A program made the translations under genes and the position numbers. Below are positions 45,384 to 54,685 of a DNA stretch of 60,683 nt, piece after piece; positions within the stretch are counted from its first letter, which is position 1, and every line of letters starts with the position of its first letter. Source of the DNA: Slackia sp. GTDB lineage: Bacteria; Actinomycetota; Coriobacteriia; Coriobacteriales; Eggerthellaceae. The stretch spans positions 1 through 60,683 of the forward strand of contig JAUNDR010000006.1 in NCBI GenBank assembly GCA_030525985.1. The letters are read 5' to 3'. Below the pieces are notes generated by a model. That model was given only the letters and a program-made list of their open reading frames with translations, searched no databases and had not been told where the DNA came from.

Positions 45384-46234
45384 AGCGCGACCTCGGTCAC
45401 GTCCGCCATCTGCGCCAAATCGGTACCCGAAAGAAGCGAGAGCGCGTCCATGACATAGCGATGGAACGTTCCCGTCCCTTCCGTCTTCAGCAAACGGGAT
45501 GCCGCAGCCTGGCCCGCAGCCCCCATGTGCACCACGGCGGCAAGCGCCGATTCGAGCATATCCCGCTCTCCCGCGCATGCCGCGTAGGCGCCGCAAAGGG
45601 CGGAAAGCATACATCCCGACCCCGTGATGCGACCCTGCAACGCCGAGCCGTTACGCACCGCGAAAGCACGGCGTTCGTCGGCGATGATATCGATCGGGCC
45701 GGTGATGGCGACGACGCAATGCGCCTTGGCGGCGAACGCGCGGGCGAAGGCGGCCGCAGCGGCAATTCCCTCCTCGTCGGTCACGGCGTCGGAAGGATTC
45801 ACGTCGACGCCCTGGGTTGCCGCCGCATTGCCCGCAAGCGCTTTGATTTCGCTCATATTGCCGCGCACGATAGAGACGGGAAGCGTATCGAGCAGTTCGC
45901 ATGCCGTCGCCGTGCGCAGCTTCGAGGCGCCGGCGCCGACCGGATCGAGGACGATCGGGTGGCCGAGCTGCGCCGCCGCCGCACCCGCCTCCTTCATTCC
46001 TGCGATGGTCTGCTTGTTCAACGTTCCGATGTTGAGCACGAGCGCGCCGCAGATCGACGTGATATCGCGCACGTCTTCCGGCTCGTCGCTCATGATGGGG
46101 CTCGCCCCGATCGCAAGCACCGCGTTCGCGCAGCTTTCGACGGTCACGTAATTGGTGATGCAGTGCACGAGCGGCGCGGCGGCGCGGACGGCATCGGCAT
46201 GGGTGGAAACGGACGTGGCGATAGACATGGTCAT
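45380..46234 (-). CDS. thiM: Hydroxyethylthiazole kinase
   Basis: 284 residues from ATG 46234 behind AAGGGAGATTCGCT. PLVHCITNYVTVESCANAVLAIGASPIMSDEP is the thiazole site; LDPVGAGAS and ITGSGCMLSAL are the ATP and anion-hole motifs. It salvages thiazole by phosphorylation. First gene after the TPP riboswitch. No de novo genes (thiC, thiG) are seen, so this is a salvage set. Confidence 0.95.
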   Translation of the reverse strand: MTMSIATSVSTHADAVRAAAPLVHCITNYVTVESCANAVLAIGASPIMSDEPEDVRDITSICGALVLNIGTLNKQTIAGMKEAGAAAAQLGHPIVLDPVGAGASKLRTATACELLDTLPVSIVRGNMSEIKALAGNAAATQGVDVNPSDAVTDEEGIAAAAAFARAFAAKAHCVVAITGPIDIIADERRAFAVRNGSALQGRITGSGCMLSALCGAYAACAGERDMLESALAAVVHMGAAGQAAASRLLKTEGTGTFHRYVMDALSLLSGTDLAQMADVTEVAL

Positions 46235-46240
46235 AGCGAA

Positions 46241-46332
46241 TCTCCCTTCGTTGGCATTGTCCACATCAGGTTCTATGGGTCGAGGCGAACGACAGCCTCC
46301 TCTCAGCCCGCTTTCGCAAGCTCCCCGCGATG
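46241..46332 (-). promoter_or_regulatory. TPP riboswitch (THI box)
   Basis: On the minus strand the conserved cores appear in order: GGGCTGAGAGG (CTGAGA at 46306-46301), GACCCATAGAACCTGATGTGG, and AATGCCAACGAAGGGA. The last block includes the thiM ribosome site (AAGGGAGA), so bound TPP should hide it: translational control. It lies between thiN and thiM; thiN itself is upstream of the switch. Confidence 0.93.
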
Positions 46333-46335
46333 CGA

Positions 46336-47070
46336 TTATAGACCTACCGCGACGTCGACGGCGCCCGACGGAGCCGCCGTGTCGAAACGCTCCGGAAACG
46401 GATCGCCCTGCGCCCTTTCCCAGACAAGGCCGCCCAAAGGACAGCGCGGCAGATAAATCGCCAGATCGCCCGATGAGACGGCAATACGCACGGCGGACTG
46501 CGAAAACTCGTTGGAAAGCCCGAGCGTCACGTCGTTGGAAAGTTCGATATCGCACACCTCGTATTTCGCTCCTGTCTCCGTCACGCCGCAGGAGAAATCG
46601 GAAAGCGAATACACCGAAAACGTCCCCTTCATCGAGGCGGGAAGCCCCACGGCGCGATAATGCGCCCCCGAAAGAACGGCGACGACGAAGCCCTCGCCTA
46701 CCGCCGCAACCCGCATGCCCCGACGGGCGGCGCCGAGCAGCGCGGCAAGCGTCGCATGGGTATGATCGAGACGTCCGCCAAGCGCCCCGTAAACGGCGAC
46801 GGAAGAAAACCCGCGCAGGCGCGCCCAATCGAGCGCGAGCGAAGTGTCGCTGTCATCTTTCATCGACGGATGCCGCTCGATCGGCACATCGGAGGGAACG
46901 AATCCTAGCGAATCGAAATCGCCGAGGGCGAAATCGGGAGCGATGCCCGCGCAAGCGAGCGACGCATATCCCCCATCGACGGCGACCACGGAATCGAAGC
47001 GTTCCCGAACGAAATGTTCCTCGTCGAAATCGGCCGCACCCACCAGCGCGCACTCGAATCCTGCAATCAT
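46336..47070 (-). CDS. thiN: Thiamine pyrophosphokinase
   Basis: 244 residues from ATG 47070 behind GGAAGGAAAAAC; the longer upstream frame is not conserved. VAVDGGYASLACAGIAPDFALGDFDSL and HPSMKDDSDTSLAL are the ATP/metal site; GALGGRLDHTHATLAAL binds thiamine. It makes TPP from thiamine. It ends 4 nt before the riboswitch. Confidence 0.92.
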   Translation of the reverse strand: MIAGFECALVGAADFDEEHFVRERFDSVVAVDGGYASLACAGIAPDFALGDFDSLGFVPSDVPIERHPSMKDDSDTSLALDWARLRGFSSVAVYGALGGRLDHTHATLAALLGAARRGMRVAAVGEGFVVAVLSGAHYRAVGLPASMKGTFSVYSLSDFSCGVTETGAKYEVCDIELSNDVTLGLSNEFSQSAVRIAVSSGDLAIYLPRCPLGGLVWERAQGDPFPERFDTAAPSGAVDVAVGL

Positions 47071-47229
47071 GTTTTTCCTTCCATTACGCCGACAAGACAA
47101 GACGCCTCGCTGCAAAACGAACGCGGCCGCATGGGACGCACATCGAGCCGATGGCACGATCGGACGGGGCTTCCGAGGCGCAATCGATGCGACCGGCAGT
47201 TTTTCGCCCCTCGAACAATGTGCCGATGA

Positions 47230-47235
47230 TACAAT
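47230..47235 (+). promoter_or_regulatory. Extended -10 box of rnpB
   Basis: TGATACAAT (extended TG-n-TACAAT) 13 bp before the RNA, with no good -35. An extended -10 promoter would not need one. Confidence 0.45.
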
Positions 47236-47247
47236 AGCCAACGCTAT

Positions 47248-47596
47248 GCGGACCGGACGGTCGCGGGGAGCTTGCTCCATGAGGAAAGTCCGGGCTTCTT
47301 GAGGCAGGATGCCGGCTAACGGCCGGGCGGGAAAACCCGACGGAAAGTGCTGAAGAAACTTAAACTCCCACTGGCGCGTTTCGCGTTAAGAGAAAAGCTG
47401 AGAAGGTGCGGTAAGAGCGCACCAGCACGTTGGTAACAGCGTGGCTTAGGTAAACCCCATCCGAAGCAAGGGCGAATAGGCATGCGATACGGTTGAGCCT
47501 CTCCGTGCATGCGGGTAGCCTGCTTGAGGCGCACGGCGACGTGTGTCCTAGATAAATGACCGTCTTCGAAGACAGAACCCGGCTTATAGGTCCGCT
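47248..47596 (+). ncRNA. rnpB: RNase P RNA, type A
   Basis: About 349 nt. 5' GCGGACCGGAC pairs with 3' GGTCCGC (P1). The P4 halves GAGGAAAGTCCGGGC and ACAGAACCCGGCTTA are present, as is a GGTAACAGCG-like stretch. It cuts the 5' leader of tRNAs. Ends are set from the P1 pairing. Confidence 0.94.
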
Positions 47597-47606
47597 ACGG
47601 CATCGA

Positions 47607-47632
47607 GCAGCTCCGCAAGGGGCTGCTTTTTT
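47607..47632 (+). terminator. Terminator of rnpB
   Basis: GCAGCTCC (47607-47614), GCAA, GGGGCTGC (47619-47626), then TTTTTT. Confidence 0.85.
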
Positions 47633-47818
47633 ATTCGGGCATAGGCAGTTCGCATCGCTGCGAACCGATCGTGCAGGCCGAGCTGCCTGCCGTCCAAGCC
47701 GCCTCCGAAACGGAGGAGCCACGCAAGAGGCCGTCCGCACGTCGCGAAAAGACCTACCGCCCTTCTTGCCGTATCCGCGCCGAGCGCCGCCATTCCACCC
47801 GCGCCCGAAGCGCTGCCA

Positions 47819-47846
47819 TAAAAAATGCCGACCCGAAGGTCGGCAT
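47819..47846 (-). terminator. Terminator of the divIVA end of the cell-division cluster
   Basis: ATGCCGACC (47825-47833), CGAA, GGTCGGCAT (47838-47846); on the minus strand TTTTTT follows. It lies 12 nt after the divIVA stop. No other strong terminator was seen inside the ftsW-divIVA run. Confidence 0.85.
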
Positions 47847-47858
47847 CGTAAGATGGCT

Positions 47859-48710
47859 TTAGTCGATATCGCCCAGATCGAACGCATCGGAAGCGTCGCC
47901 GTAGCCGCTGAGGTCCTTTTCGACCGTCGAGGGCTTCGGCGTGACGGGAATGGTCACAGGCGTCGCAGGAGCGGCAGCAGCCGGGGCCGTGTAGCTCGGG
48001 GCGATCGCGCCCGTGGCGCCCGCGGGCATGGGCTTATGGACGGGAGCCTGGCTCGGACCTGCGAAGCGGGCATGCGCGCGCTTCTTGCCGTCCTTTTTCA
48101 CCAGTTCTTCCTCGATATCATCGAGCTTGCCGTTGGCATCTTCGATAAATGCCCTGAGCGCTTCGGCGTATACCTCGCACGTCTCTTTGTGAGAACGGTC
48201 GAGCTCGTCGATGGCATCCTCGATACGGGCCTTTTCGGCATTCGCACGGTCGATGATGTCGGCCGCATCGGCTTCGGCATCGGCCTTGATGCGCTTGGCT
48301 TCGCCGTTCGCCGCATCGACGACCTCTTTAGCGGAACGCTGGGCGACCACGAGAGCGTTAGCGATGGCGGAGGCGTCGTTCTCCTTCTCGGACAGCAAAC
48401 GCTCGAGCTCGGCGATACGGGCGTCCTTCTCATCGGAAGAAAGCTCGGATGCAGGCTCTTCGGCATCGTCGGCCTGCTCGGGCAAAGCCGGCTCGGCGAA
48501 CGCGGCGTCCATGTCCATCGGCTCGTCGTCGACGTAGGACGTGCCGTTTTGCAAATCGTTCAAACGGGCGGTCAGCTCGTCGATTTCGGCGTTCAGGCCA
48601 TCGATTTCGGCAGCGACGTGCTCGAGGAATACATCGACCTCGTCGACGTCGTAGCCCTTACGGTCGACCGTGAAGCTTTGGTTGTGAATTTCTTCGGAAG
48701 TGATAGCCAT
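47859..48710 (-). CDS. divIVA: DivIVA-domain protein (septum/pole scaffold)
   Basis: 283 residues. N-terminal lipid-binding DivIVA domain (IHNQSFTVDRKGYDVDEVDVFLEHV), then a coiled coil (about 85-205, RIAELERLLSEKEND...ADAEADAADIIDRANAEKARIEDAIDELDR) and a Pro/Ala-rich tail. It binds curved membrane and in Actinobacteria guides polar or septal growth. ATG behind AAGGAGCTTTC. Last gene of the cluster. Confidence 0.93.
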   Translation of the reverse strand: MAITSEEIHNQSFTVDRKGYDVDEVDVFLEHVAAEIDGLNAEIDELTARLNDLQNGTSYVDDEPMDMDAAFAEPALPEQADDAEEPASELSSDEKDARIAELERLLSEKENDASAIANALVVAQRSAKEVVDAANGEAKRIKADAEADAADIIDRANAEKARIEDAIDELDRSHKETCEVYAEALRAFIEDANGKLDDIEEELVKKDGKKRAHARFAGPSQAPVHKPMPAGATGAIAPSYTAPAAAAPATPVTIPVTPKPSTVEKDLSGYGDASDAFDLGDID

Positions 48711-48742
48711 GAAAGCTCCTTAACGCTTAACGAAGTGCCGAT

Positions 48743-48997
48743 CTAGAGGATAGCCACGATCAGCCGTACTGCGAATTGTAATACAAGCAAGGCGAAAATC
48801 GGCGATATGTCCACCATGCCGCCGATCGGGGGGATGAATCTCCTGAAAAGATCGAGGAACGGATCGCACACCTTGCCCAAAACGGTATCGATATCGGCGA
48901 TGATGCCGCCCTTTTGGGGAATCCAGGACATGAGCACGTACACGAACAGGATCATCGTGTACACGTCCGCCAGAGAAACGATGAAGTATTCCAGCAT
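48743..48997 (-). CDS. YggT-family membrane protein
   Basis: 84 residues, two hydrophobic segments joined by PFLDLFRRFIPPIGGMVDISP, the YggT signature. It lies between sepF and divIVA, as in many Gram-positives. Its ATG directly follows the sepF stop (TAAATG). Its role, probably in division or osmotic protection, is poorly known. Confidence 0.92.
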   Translation of the reverse strand: MLEYFIVSLADVYTMILFVYVLMSWIPQKGGIIADIDTVLGKVCDPFLDLFRRFIPPIGGMVDISPIFALLVLQFAVRLIVAIL

Positions 48998-49837
48998 TTA
49001 CATCAATCCCTGATCGCGCAGACGGCCGGTCTCTCCTTCGGTCAGCCCCGCGCCGCGCGTCAGGGCGAACACGTGGGCGGACACGCACTCGACGCGTGCA
49101 TCGAGCGCGCAGGCGACGCCGAAGCTGAAGTCGAGAATGCGCTTTCCCAGCTCGTCGGGCGTATTGCGCAAAGAAAGCACGGCGACGTCTCCCGCTTTCA
49201 GAATCTTCGAGATGCGCTCGGCGTCGGAATAGCTCTCGGGCTTGATGACCGTGAGGATACGCGTGGCGCGCTTCACGACGCGCTGCTGCGCGGGAGCGGG
49301 ATCTTTCTCGACAGGCATCGCAGGAACATCGCGAACCGCGCTGAATGCCCCGGTCTGAGCAGAGGAAAGCGACGCGGGCTGCTGCTCTTTAGCCGCATGA
49401 AGCGCGGCATGGGCGCCCGAAACGGGCTGCTCCTGCACCGTGCGCTCGACCTGATCCGCCGATGCGGCCGGACGGCGATCTTCGACCGCGACGCTCGCGC
49501 GCTCGGTGCGCGGCGAAGCTTCAGCCGGCATATCGTCGGACGACGGCGTGTACTGCGTATGGGCGCGCACGTCGTCGGCGGTCACCAGTTTGGGCATCGG
49601 AGCGGAAAACGCGACGGTGGCAGCCGGGTCTTTGCGCACATCGCGCGCGTAATCGGCATTGTCGTCGAAGGCGTATTCGCCGTAATCCTCTTCGTCGAAT
49701 CCGTCATCGTACGAATCGTCATAAGCGTCGTCGCGCGGAGACGAAGGGCGCGCGTGGGAGGCGTCTTTGAACCCAAGGCGGTCTTTCAGGTCGAGACGAC
49801 CTTTCAGCTCATCGAGTTTGGGAATCTTCAAATCCAT
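48998..49837 (-). CDS. sepF: Cell division protein SepF
   Basis: 279 residues. A short amphipathic N-terminus (MDLKIPKLDELKGRLDLKDRLGFKD) that could bind membrane, a long acidic Asp/Tyr and Ala-rich linker (about 30-185), and the SepF core (ILTVIKPESYSDAERISKILKAGDVAVLSLRN, RILDFSFGVACALDA). It tethers FtsZ to the membrane; no ftsA is next to ftsZ, so SepF is probably the main anchor. The linker is longer than in Bacillus. Confidence 0.93.
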   Translation of the reverse strand: MDLKIPKLDELKGRLDLKDRLGFKDASHARPSSPRDDAYDDSYDDGFDEEDYGEYAFDDNADYARDVRKDPAATVAFSAPMPKLVTADDVRAHTQYTPSSDDMPAEASPRTERASVAVEDRRPAASADQVERTVQEQPVSGAHAALHAAKEQQPASLSSAQTGAFSAVRDVPAMPVEKDPAPAQQRVVKRATRILTVIKPESYSDAERISKILKAGDVAVLSLRNTPDELGKRILDFSFGVACALDARVECVSAHVFALTRGAGLTEGETGRLRDQGLM

Positions 49838-49869
49838 CTGTGTTTCACCTTGTCCTTCGGGCGAGACCG

Positions 49870-50565
49870 TTACCTCGCATAGTCGTCGCTGAAAATGGCG
49901 CGGCCGACGCGCACCATGGTAGCCCCTTGGGGTATGGCTTCGAGATAATCGTCGCTCATCCCCATCGAAAGTTCATGCAGCGGCATGTCGTCCACGCCGT
50001 TGCGCGCCAGTTTGTCACGCATGGTATCACGCAAGATCCGCAGGTCGGAAAATGTCGCGCGCGCTTCGGCGAGACTTCCTCGCGCAGCCATGGTCATCAG
50101 CCCGCATACGCGCACGTTCGAAAGCCTGTTGCATTCCATCAGCAACTCGAACAGCTCGTCGGGCTGAACGCCCTGCTTGTTCTCTTCGCCGTCGTTGACT
50201 TCGATCAGCACATCCTGAACGATACCGAGCCCGCAGGCGAGACGATCGATCTTCTCGGCATGGCTCAGCGTGTACAAAGAGTGTATCAGGCACGCGCGCC
50301 CCACCACCGAAGAAAGCTTGCGCGATTGGATATTGCCGATGAAATGCCAGCGCTCGCCGGGAAAGGCCTCGTATTTCCTCGCAAGCTCTTCGGGGCGATT
50401 CTCGCCGAAATCATGCACGCCCGCAGCGATGGCCTCTTCGACGGCATCGAGGTCGACCGTCTTCGAGACGCCGACGATCGTCACTTCGCGGGAATCGCGG
50501 CCGCATGCCTCGCATGACGCGCGCACATCCTTTTCTATTGCGGCATAGCGCTGTTCGAGCGTCAC
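49870..50565 (-). CDS. YggS/PROSC-family PLP-binding protein
   Basis: 231 residues from GTG 50565, overlapping the pgeF stop (GTGA). PLP barrel without a racemase C-terminal domain. The PLP Lys is in TIVGVSKTVD, with FGENRPEEL and WHFIGNIQSRKL and the phosphate loop LSMGMSDDYLEAI. It balances pyridoxal phosphate. Its place beside sepF is conserved in many bacteria. Confidence 0.92.
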   Translation of the reverse strand: MTLEQRYAAIEKDVRASCEACGRDSREVTIVGVSKTVDLDAVEEAIAAGVHDFGENRPEELARKYEAFPGERWHFIGNIQSRKLSSVVGRACLIHSLYTLSHAEKIDRLACGLGIVQDVLIEVNDGEENKQGVQPDELFELLMECNRLSNVRVCGLMTMAARGSLAEARATFSDLRILRDTMRDKLARNGVDDMPLHELSMGMSDDYLEAIPQGATMVRVGRAIFSDDYAR

Positions 50566-51428
50566 GACGCACCACTTCCTTCCCCTTCGGATACTCTGAC
50601 CGCAACGGCCCCGTGGCGTCCGCAACGGCCCGCGCTCCTGCGATAGGAATAATACCGTTCTTCAGAATCGCACATCGTGCAGACGTGCGCGCACGCGATG
50701 CGCTCGACATCGACGCCGCGCGAAACGAATCCCGAAACGAGCGCCGCCGTCAAATCGACATGGCGATGGCTCGAAACCGCAGCATCGCCGAATTCGCGCA
50801 CGAAGCGACGCGCGAGCTCTTCGTCGACCTCGAAACAACAGGCTTCGATATGAGGCCCTATATAGATATTGAGATCGGAGGGCTCGATGCCGCCGATGCA
50901 CAACGCGTCGATCGCGCGTTCGGAAATGCGGTTCATGACCCCGCGCCATCCGGCATGCACGACGGCGAAATGCCCCGCGGGAGAAACGATGATGACGGGA
51001 ACGCAGTCGGCGAAGCACAGCAGCGCCGCCACATCGTGCGCGCGCACGACCACGCCGTCGGCGCCCTTGCGGGCAAGCGCATGGCACGCCGCGGCATCCT
51101 CGCGTGATTCGCACGTCACCACCGTATCGCCGTGAACCTGATTCGGCTGGATGAGGGATGCGCCTGATGCCTGAAGCGCCGCAAGCACGATGCGCCTGTT
51201 CGCGGCGACATGCGCGGAATCGTCTCCGACATGATCGCCCAGATTGAGCGAGTCGAAAGGAGCGTCGCTTTCTCCTCCCGTGCGCTGCGTGAACGCGATC
51301 CGCACGCCGGTTGCTTCGTATAAGGATTCGTCCGTCAATGCCGCGCATGAAGAAAAGCGACCCTCGGAAAGCCGAGGGAACGGCATATCGAGGGTCGCTG
51401 AACCATGCGACGAGACGTCGGTCGTCAT
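50562..51428 (-). CDS. pgeF: Polyphenol oxidase/laccase-domain purine nucleoside phosphorylase (YfiH)
   Basis: 288 residues. Zinc-site marks: NQVHGDTV, FADCVPVI and HAGWRGVMNR; also GPHIEACCFEV. Members cleave purine nucleosides and in E. coli help peptidoglycan editing. It starts at ATG 51428, 18 nt after ftsZ, with AGGTT before it. It lies in the division cluster in the usual place. Confidence 0.9.
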   Translation of the reverse strand: MTTDVSSHGSATLDMPFPRLSEGRFSSCAALTDESLYEATGVRIAFTQRTGGESDAPFDSLNLGDHVGDDSAHVAANRRIVLAALQASGASLIQPNQVHGDTVVTCESREDAAACHALARKGADGVVVRAHDVAALLCFADCVPVIIVSPAGHFAVVHAGWRGVMNRISERAIDALCIGGIEPSDLNIYIGPHIEACCFEVDEELARRFVREFGDAAVSSHRHVDLTAALVSGFVSRGVDVERIACAHVCTMCDSEERYYSYRRSAGRCGRHGAVAVRVSEGEGSGAS

Positions 51429-51446
51429 ATCGCGTGAACCTGAGAC

Positions 51447-52583
51447 TTAGCGGCGGCGCAGGAAGTCGGGAATGTACTCCTCATCGGCGATGCGCGTCGA
51501 TGCCGCATTGGCGGACGTGGCAACCGGAGACGTGGGGTGGCTCTGGTTGGAGGTGTACGTCTCGCGTGCCGGCGCCGTAGAGGCGAACAGGTCGTTGCGG
51601 GCGTTATCGAAATCCATGACGGCCTGCGTGCTGCGGGAGAAACCCGTGGCGATGATGGTGATGCGCACCTGATCGCCCAGGCCTTCGTCGATGATCTGGC
51701 CGTAGATGATGTTGGCATCTTCGTCCACCACGGCCTCCATCGCACGAGCTGCGGCGTCGACCTCGGCGAGCGTGAGCTCGGGACCGCCGGCGATAGAGAA
51801 CAGAACGCGGCTCGCGCCCTGGATGGAGGCCTCGAGCAGGTTGGAGTTGATGGCCTGGGTCGCGGCGTCGAGCGCCCGGTTCTCGCCGGAGCCGTAGCCG
51901 ATGCCCATCATAGCCGTGCCCGCGTCCTTCATGACGGTGCGGATGTCGGCGAAGTCGAGGTTGATCAGACCGGGAATGGTGATCAGGTCGGTGACGCCCT
52001 GGATTCCCTGACGCAGCGTGTCATCGGCAATGCGGAACGCATCGAGCATGGAGGTCTTCTTGTCGATGACCTCGAGCAGGCGGTCGTTGGGGATGACGAT
52101 GAGCGTGTCGACCTTCTGGGAAAGCAGGTCGCAGCCCTGCTCGGCCTGGTTGCGGCGCAGACGGCCTTCGAAGCCGAAGGGCTTCGTGACCACGCCGACG
52201 GTCAGCGCGCCGATTTCCTCGCGGGCAATTTCGGCCACGACGGGAGCGGCGCCCGTGCCCGTGCCGCCGCCTTCGCCGGCGGTGACGAACACCATGTCGG
52301 CCTCGGCGAGGGCCTCGCGGATTTCCGCACGGGACTCCTCGGCGGCCTGGCAGCCGATTTCGGGATTAGCGCCCGCGCCCAAACCGCGCGTCAGCTCTTC
52401 GCCGATATGGATGGTCTTATCGGCGCTCGAAAGCAGCAGCGCCTGCTTATCGGTGTTCACCGCGATGAACTCCACGCCTTTCAAGCCGGCTTCGACCATG
52501 CGGTTGACGGCGTTGGTGCCGCCGCCGCCTACGCCCACGACCTTGATGACGGCCAGGTGCTCAGAACCAATAGTTTTAGGCAT
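51447..52583 (-). CDS. ftsZ: Cell division GTPase FtsZ
   Basis: 378 residues from ATG 52583 behind GGAGGATACG; two ATGs upstream in frame lack this site. GTP motif [21 protein letters not shown], synergy loop [17 protein letters not shown] [20 protein letters not shown] and C-terminal peptide [11 protein letters not shown] that binds SepF. It builds the division ring. Confidence 0.98.
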   Translation of the reverse strand: MPKTIGSEHLAVIKVVGVGGGGTNAVNRMVEAGLKGVEFIAVNTDKQALLLSSADKTIHIGEELTRGLGAGANPEIGCQAAEESRAEIREALAEADMVFVTAGEGGGTGTGAAPVVAEIAREEIGALTVGVVTKPFGFEGRLRRNQAEQGCDLLSQKVDTLIVIPNDRLLEVIDKKTSMLDAFRIADDTLRQGIQGVTDLITIPGLINLDFADIRTVMKDAGTAMMGIGYGSGENRALDAATQAINSNLLEASIQGASRVLFSIAGGPELTLAEVDAAARAMEAVVDEDANIIYGQIIDEGLGDQVRITIIATGFSRSTQAVMDFDNARNDLFASTAPARETYTSNQSHPTSPVATSANAASTRIADEEYIPDFLRRR

Positions 52584-52679
52584 CGTATCCTCCATGCGTG
52601 CTACTTCTCCAGCGCGTTTCATCGCGTCGCATTATCTCAAACAATCCGCCGGCTATCGTTAAGAAAGCATGACAGATTC

Positions 52680-52707
52680 ACTTTACACGAAGTCATTTAC
52701 ATTGCAA
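52680..52707 (-). promoter_or_regulatory. Candidate ftsZ promoter
   Basis: On the minus strand TTGCAA (52707-52702), 16-bp spacer, TAAAGT (52685-52680), about 95 nt before the ftsZ start in the 181-bp ftsQ-ftsZ gap. An extra promoter for ftsZ is common. Confidence 0.5.
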
Positions 52708-52764
52708 GAAACGATGTCGGGTTGGAACCCTTCATCGTCGAAGCTACACGAGATATCCCCACGG

Positions 52765-53781
52765 CTACTTCGTGCGCCACGTGGGGCTTGCCGCCACGCG
52801 CACATTGATATAGGAGACCGCGTCGGGGTGGTCCGCCATGATCTGCAGGCAGACGCGCTCTTTATCCCTGATGCCCTCGGCGGAGCCGAAGGCTATCTCG
52901 ACATTGCTGTCGAGCGTGATCGTGGTGTTTTCGGTCGAGGTGGCCGATACGCTTTTCACCTGGTCTTTCAACTCGGTCGTCAGACCCGTGACGATGTCGA
53001 GCGCATTCACGATGCTCTCATCGCTGCAATAGGTTCCCACCTCGGGAGCCACGCCGTAGGCGACGTCTTTGATCGACAGGACGTTCGCCTTGTCCTCGTA
53101 GATCTTCGGACTGATGGAAGAAGCGGCCTCGCTTCCCTCTTCGGGGATCATGCACAGCCACATGCCGTCGATGGAAAGCGCCCATTGCTCGGTCGACTTG
53201 CCTTCGTCGACCCCCACCTCGACCACGGCGCCGATTGCCCGCTCGGTGACCGCGAGGTTCAGCGTATCGGGAAAAACGCGCTGCACGTCGACGTCGGCCA
53301 CCCAGGCATCGCGCATGATGCTCTCCTCGATCGCGCGGGCATCCACGCGAAGCAGCGTGGTATCGCTCGGCACGTTGGCGAGCTGGGTCATCTCGGATGA
53401 GGTGAGATGCTCCACGCCCGATACCGTGACCTGTTTGATGGAGAACAGGCTCGAGAAATACACGCCCGCGCATGCCGCCGCAAGCACGGCGCATACGGCG
53501 AGGGCGACGAACACCTTCGTCATGTGGGCGCGATACGTCTGGTTCACGCGGGCATTGCGGCCCGCCTGGCTTTGCGCCAAAGAGCCCACCTTCACCGTGG
53601 ACACGCGCGGCTGCGCGCTGCCGAAATCGCGCGCGGCATAGGGCGACACCGTGCGCGGCGAGGGGCGGCCGGCCGAACGGGACGGGCGCGCTGCGCCGCG
53701 CGGCACGTGGACCTGCGCCTGCATCGGGCGACGCTGGGGCGAGGGGCGCCGCGTGGTATGGCGATTATTGCGCGAAGCCAA
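52765..53781 (-). CDS. ftsQ: Cell division protein FtsQ
   Basis: 338 residues. A basic, Pro/Arg-rich cytoplasmic part (1-85), one membrane helix (about 88-112, VFVALAVCAVLAAACAGVYF), POTRA domain (FSIKQVTVSGVEHLTSSEM...LLRVDARAI) and beta domain. It recruits FtsB/L/W/I. The start overlaps murB by 17 nt. Confidence 0.93.
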   Translation of the reverse strand: MASRNNRHTTRRPSPQRRPMQAQVHVPRGAARPSRSAGRPSPRTVSPYAARDFGSAQPRVSTVKVGSLAQSQAGRNARVNQTYRAHMTKVFVALAVCAVLAAACAGVYFSSLFSIKQVTVSGVEHLTSSEMTQLANVPSDTTLLRVDARAIEESIMRDAWVADVDVQRVFPDTLNLAVTERAIGAVVEVGVDEGKSTEQWALSIDGMWLCMIPEEGSEAASSISPKIYEDKANVLSIKDVAYGVAPEVGTYCSDESIVNALDIVTGLTTELKDQVKSVSATSTENTTITLDSNVEIAFGSAEGIRDKERVCLQIMADHPDAVSYINVRVAASPTWRTK

Positions 53782-54676
53782 GGAAACGCACCTCCGGTGT
53801 CAACTCGATGCCATAGCGGTCGCAAACGGCATTCTGAACGGCGTGAATCAGGGCGAGAACCTCGACGGCCCGTGCTCCTCCCCTGTTCACGATGAAATTC
53901 GCATGCAGCTCCGAAATCTGGGCGCCGCCGCACGAAGCACCTTTCAACCCGACGTTCTCGATAAGACGCCCCACCGATTCGCGCTCGGGGTTGCGAAATA
54001 CGCTGCCGCACGACGGAAGCGAGAGCGGCTGGGTCGTGCGGCGGCGAGACAAAGAACGCTCCATGCGCAGGCGGATCTGCTCGCGATCGCCGGGCGAAGT
54101 GGACAGCTCGCACTCGAGCACGATTTCGTCATACGGAAGCGACGTCTCGCGATAGCCCCACGAAATGTCGGAGGCGTTGTAGCGACGAAGCCCGGTGCCG
54201 GGACGCAGCGTAGTCACCGTGCAGACCCTGCTGCCGATATATTCGCGGCTCGTGCCCGCATTCATCCGCAAGGCGCCGCCGATCGTGCCGGGCGTGCCCA
54301 CGGCGAACTCGAAGCCCGCGCGTCCGTTGGAAAACGCCTCGCGCACCACATGCGAAAGCCTGCATGCCGCGCCGACCGAGAAGCTGTCCGCATCCTCGTT
54401 GTAGCAGCACGTCGAAAAACCGCGCCCGAGCGTGACGACGGCGCCCTCGAAGCCCTCGTCGCTTACCAGCAGGTTGCTTCCCTTGCCGATCGCGATCCAG
54501 GGAATGCCCCAAAGGCGCAGCGCATCGGTCGCCCTCATGAGCGAGGAAAGCGTGTCCGCCTGGATGAAATAGCGGGCGGGACCGCCGATCCGGTATGTCG
54601 TATGACGGCTCATCGGCTCGTTTTCAAGGACGGTGCCCTCGAAATGCGGGCCGAGCTCGCGCGCGAAACTCGCCAT
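53765..54676 (-). CDS. murB: UDP-N-acetylenolpyruvoylglucosamine reductase
   Basis: 303 residues, type II-like (no Tyr loop insertion). FAD motifs IAIGKGSNLLVSDEGFEG and AVGTPGTIGGALRMNAG; catalytic Ser225 in PSCGSVFRNP. It reduces UDP-GlcNAc-enolpyruvate to UDP-MurNAc with NADPH. It starts 10 nt after murC, AGGCG before the ATG. Confidence 0.95.
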   Translation of the reverse strand: MASFARELGPHFEGTVLENEPMSRHTTYRIGGPARYFIQADTLSSLMRATDALRLWGIPWIAIGKGSNLLVSDEGFEGAVVTLGRGFSTCCYNEDADSFSVGAACRLSHVVREAFSNGRAGFEFAVGTPGTIGGALRMNAGTSREYIGSRVCTVTTLRPGTGLRRYNASDISWGYRETSLPYDEIVLECELSTSPGDREQIRLRMERSLSRRRTTQPLSLPSCGSVFRNPERESVGRLIENVGLKGASCGGAQISELHANFIVNRGGARAVEVLALIHAVQNAVCDRYGIELTPEVRFLGFAQ

Positions 54677-54685
54677 GCGCGACGC

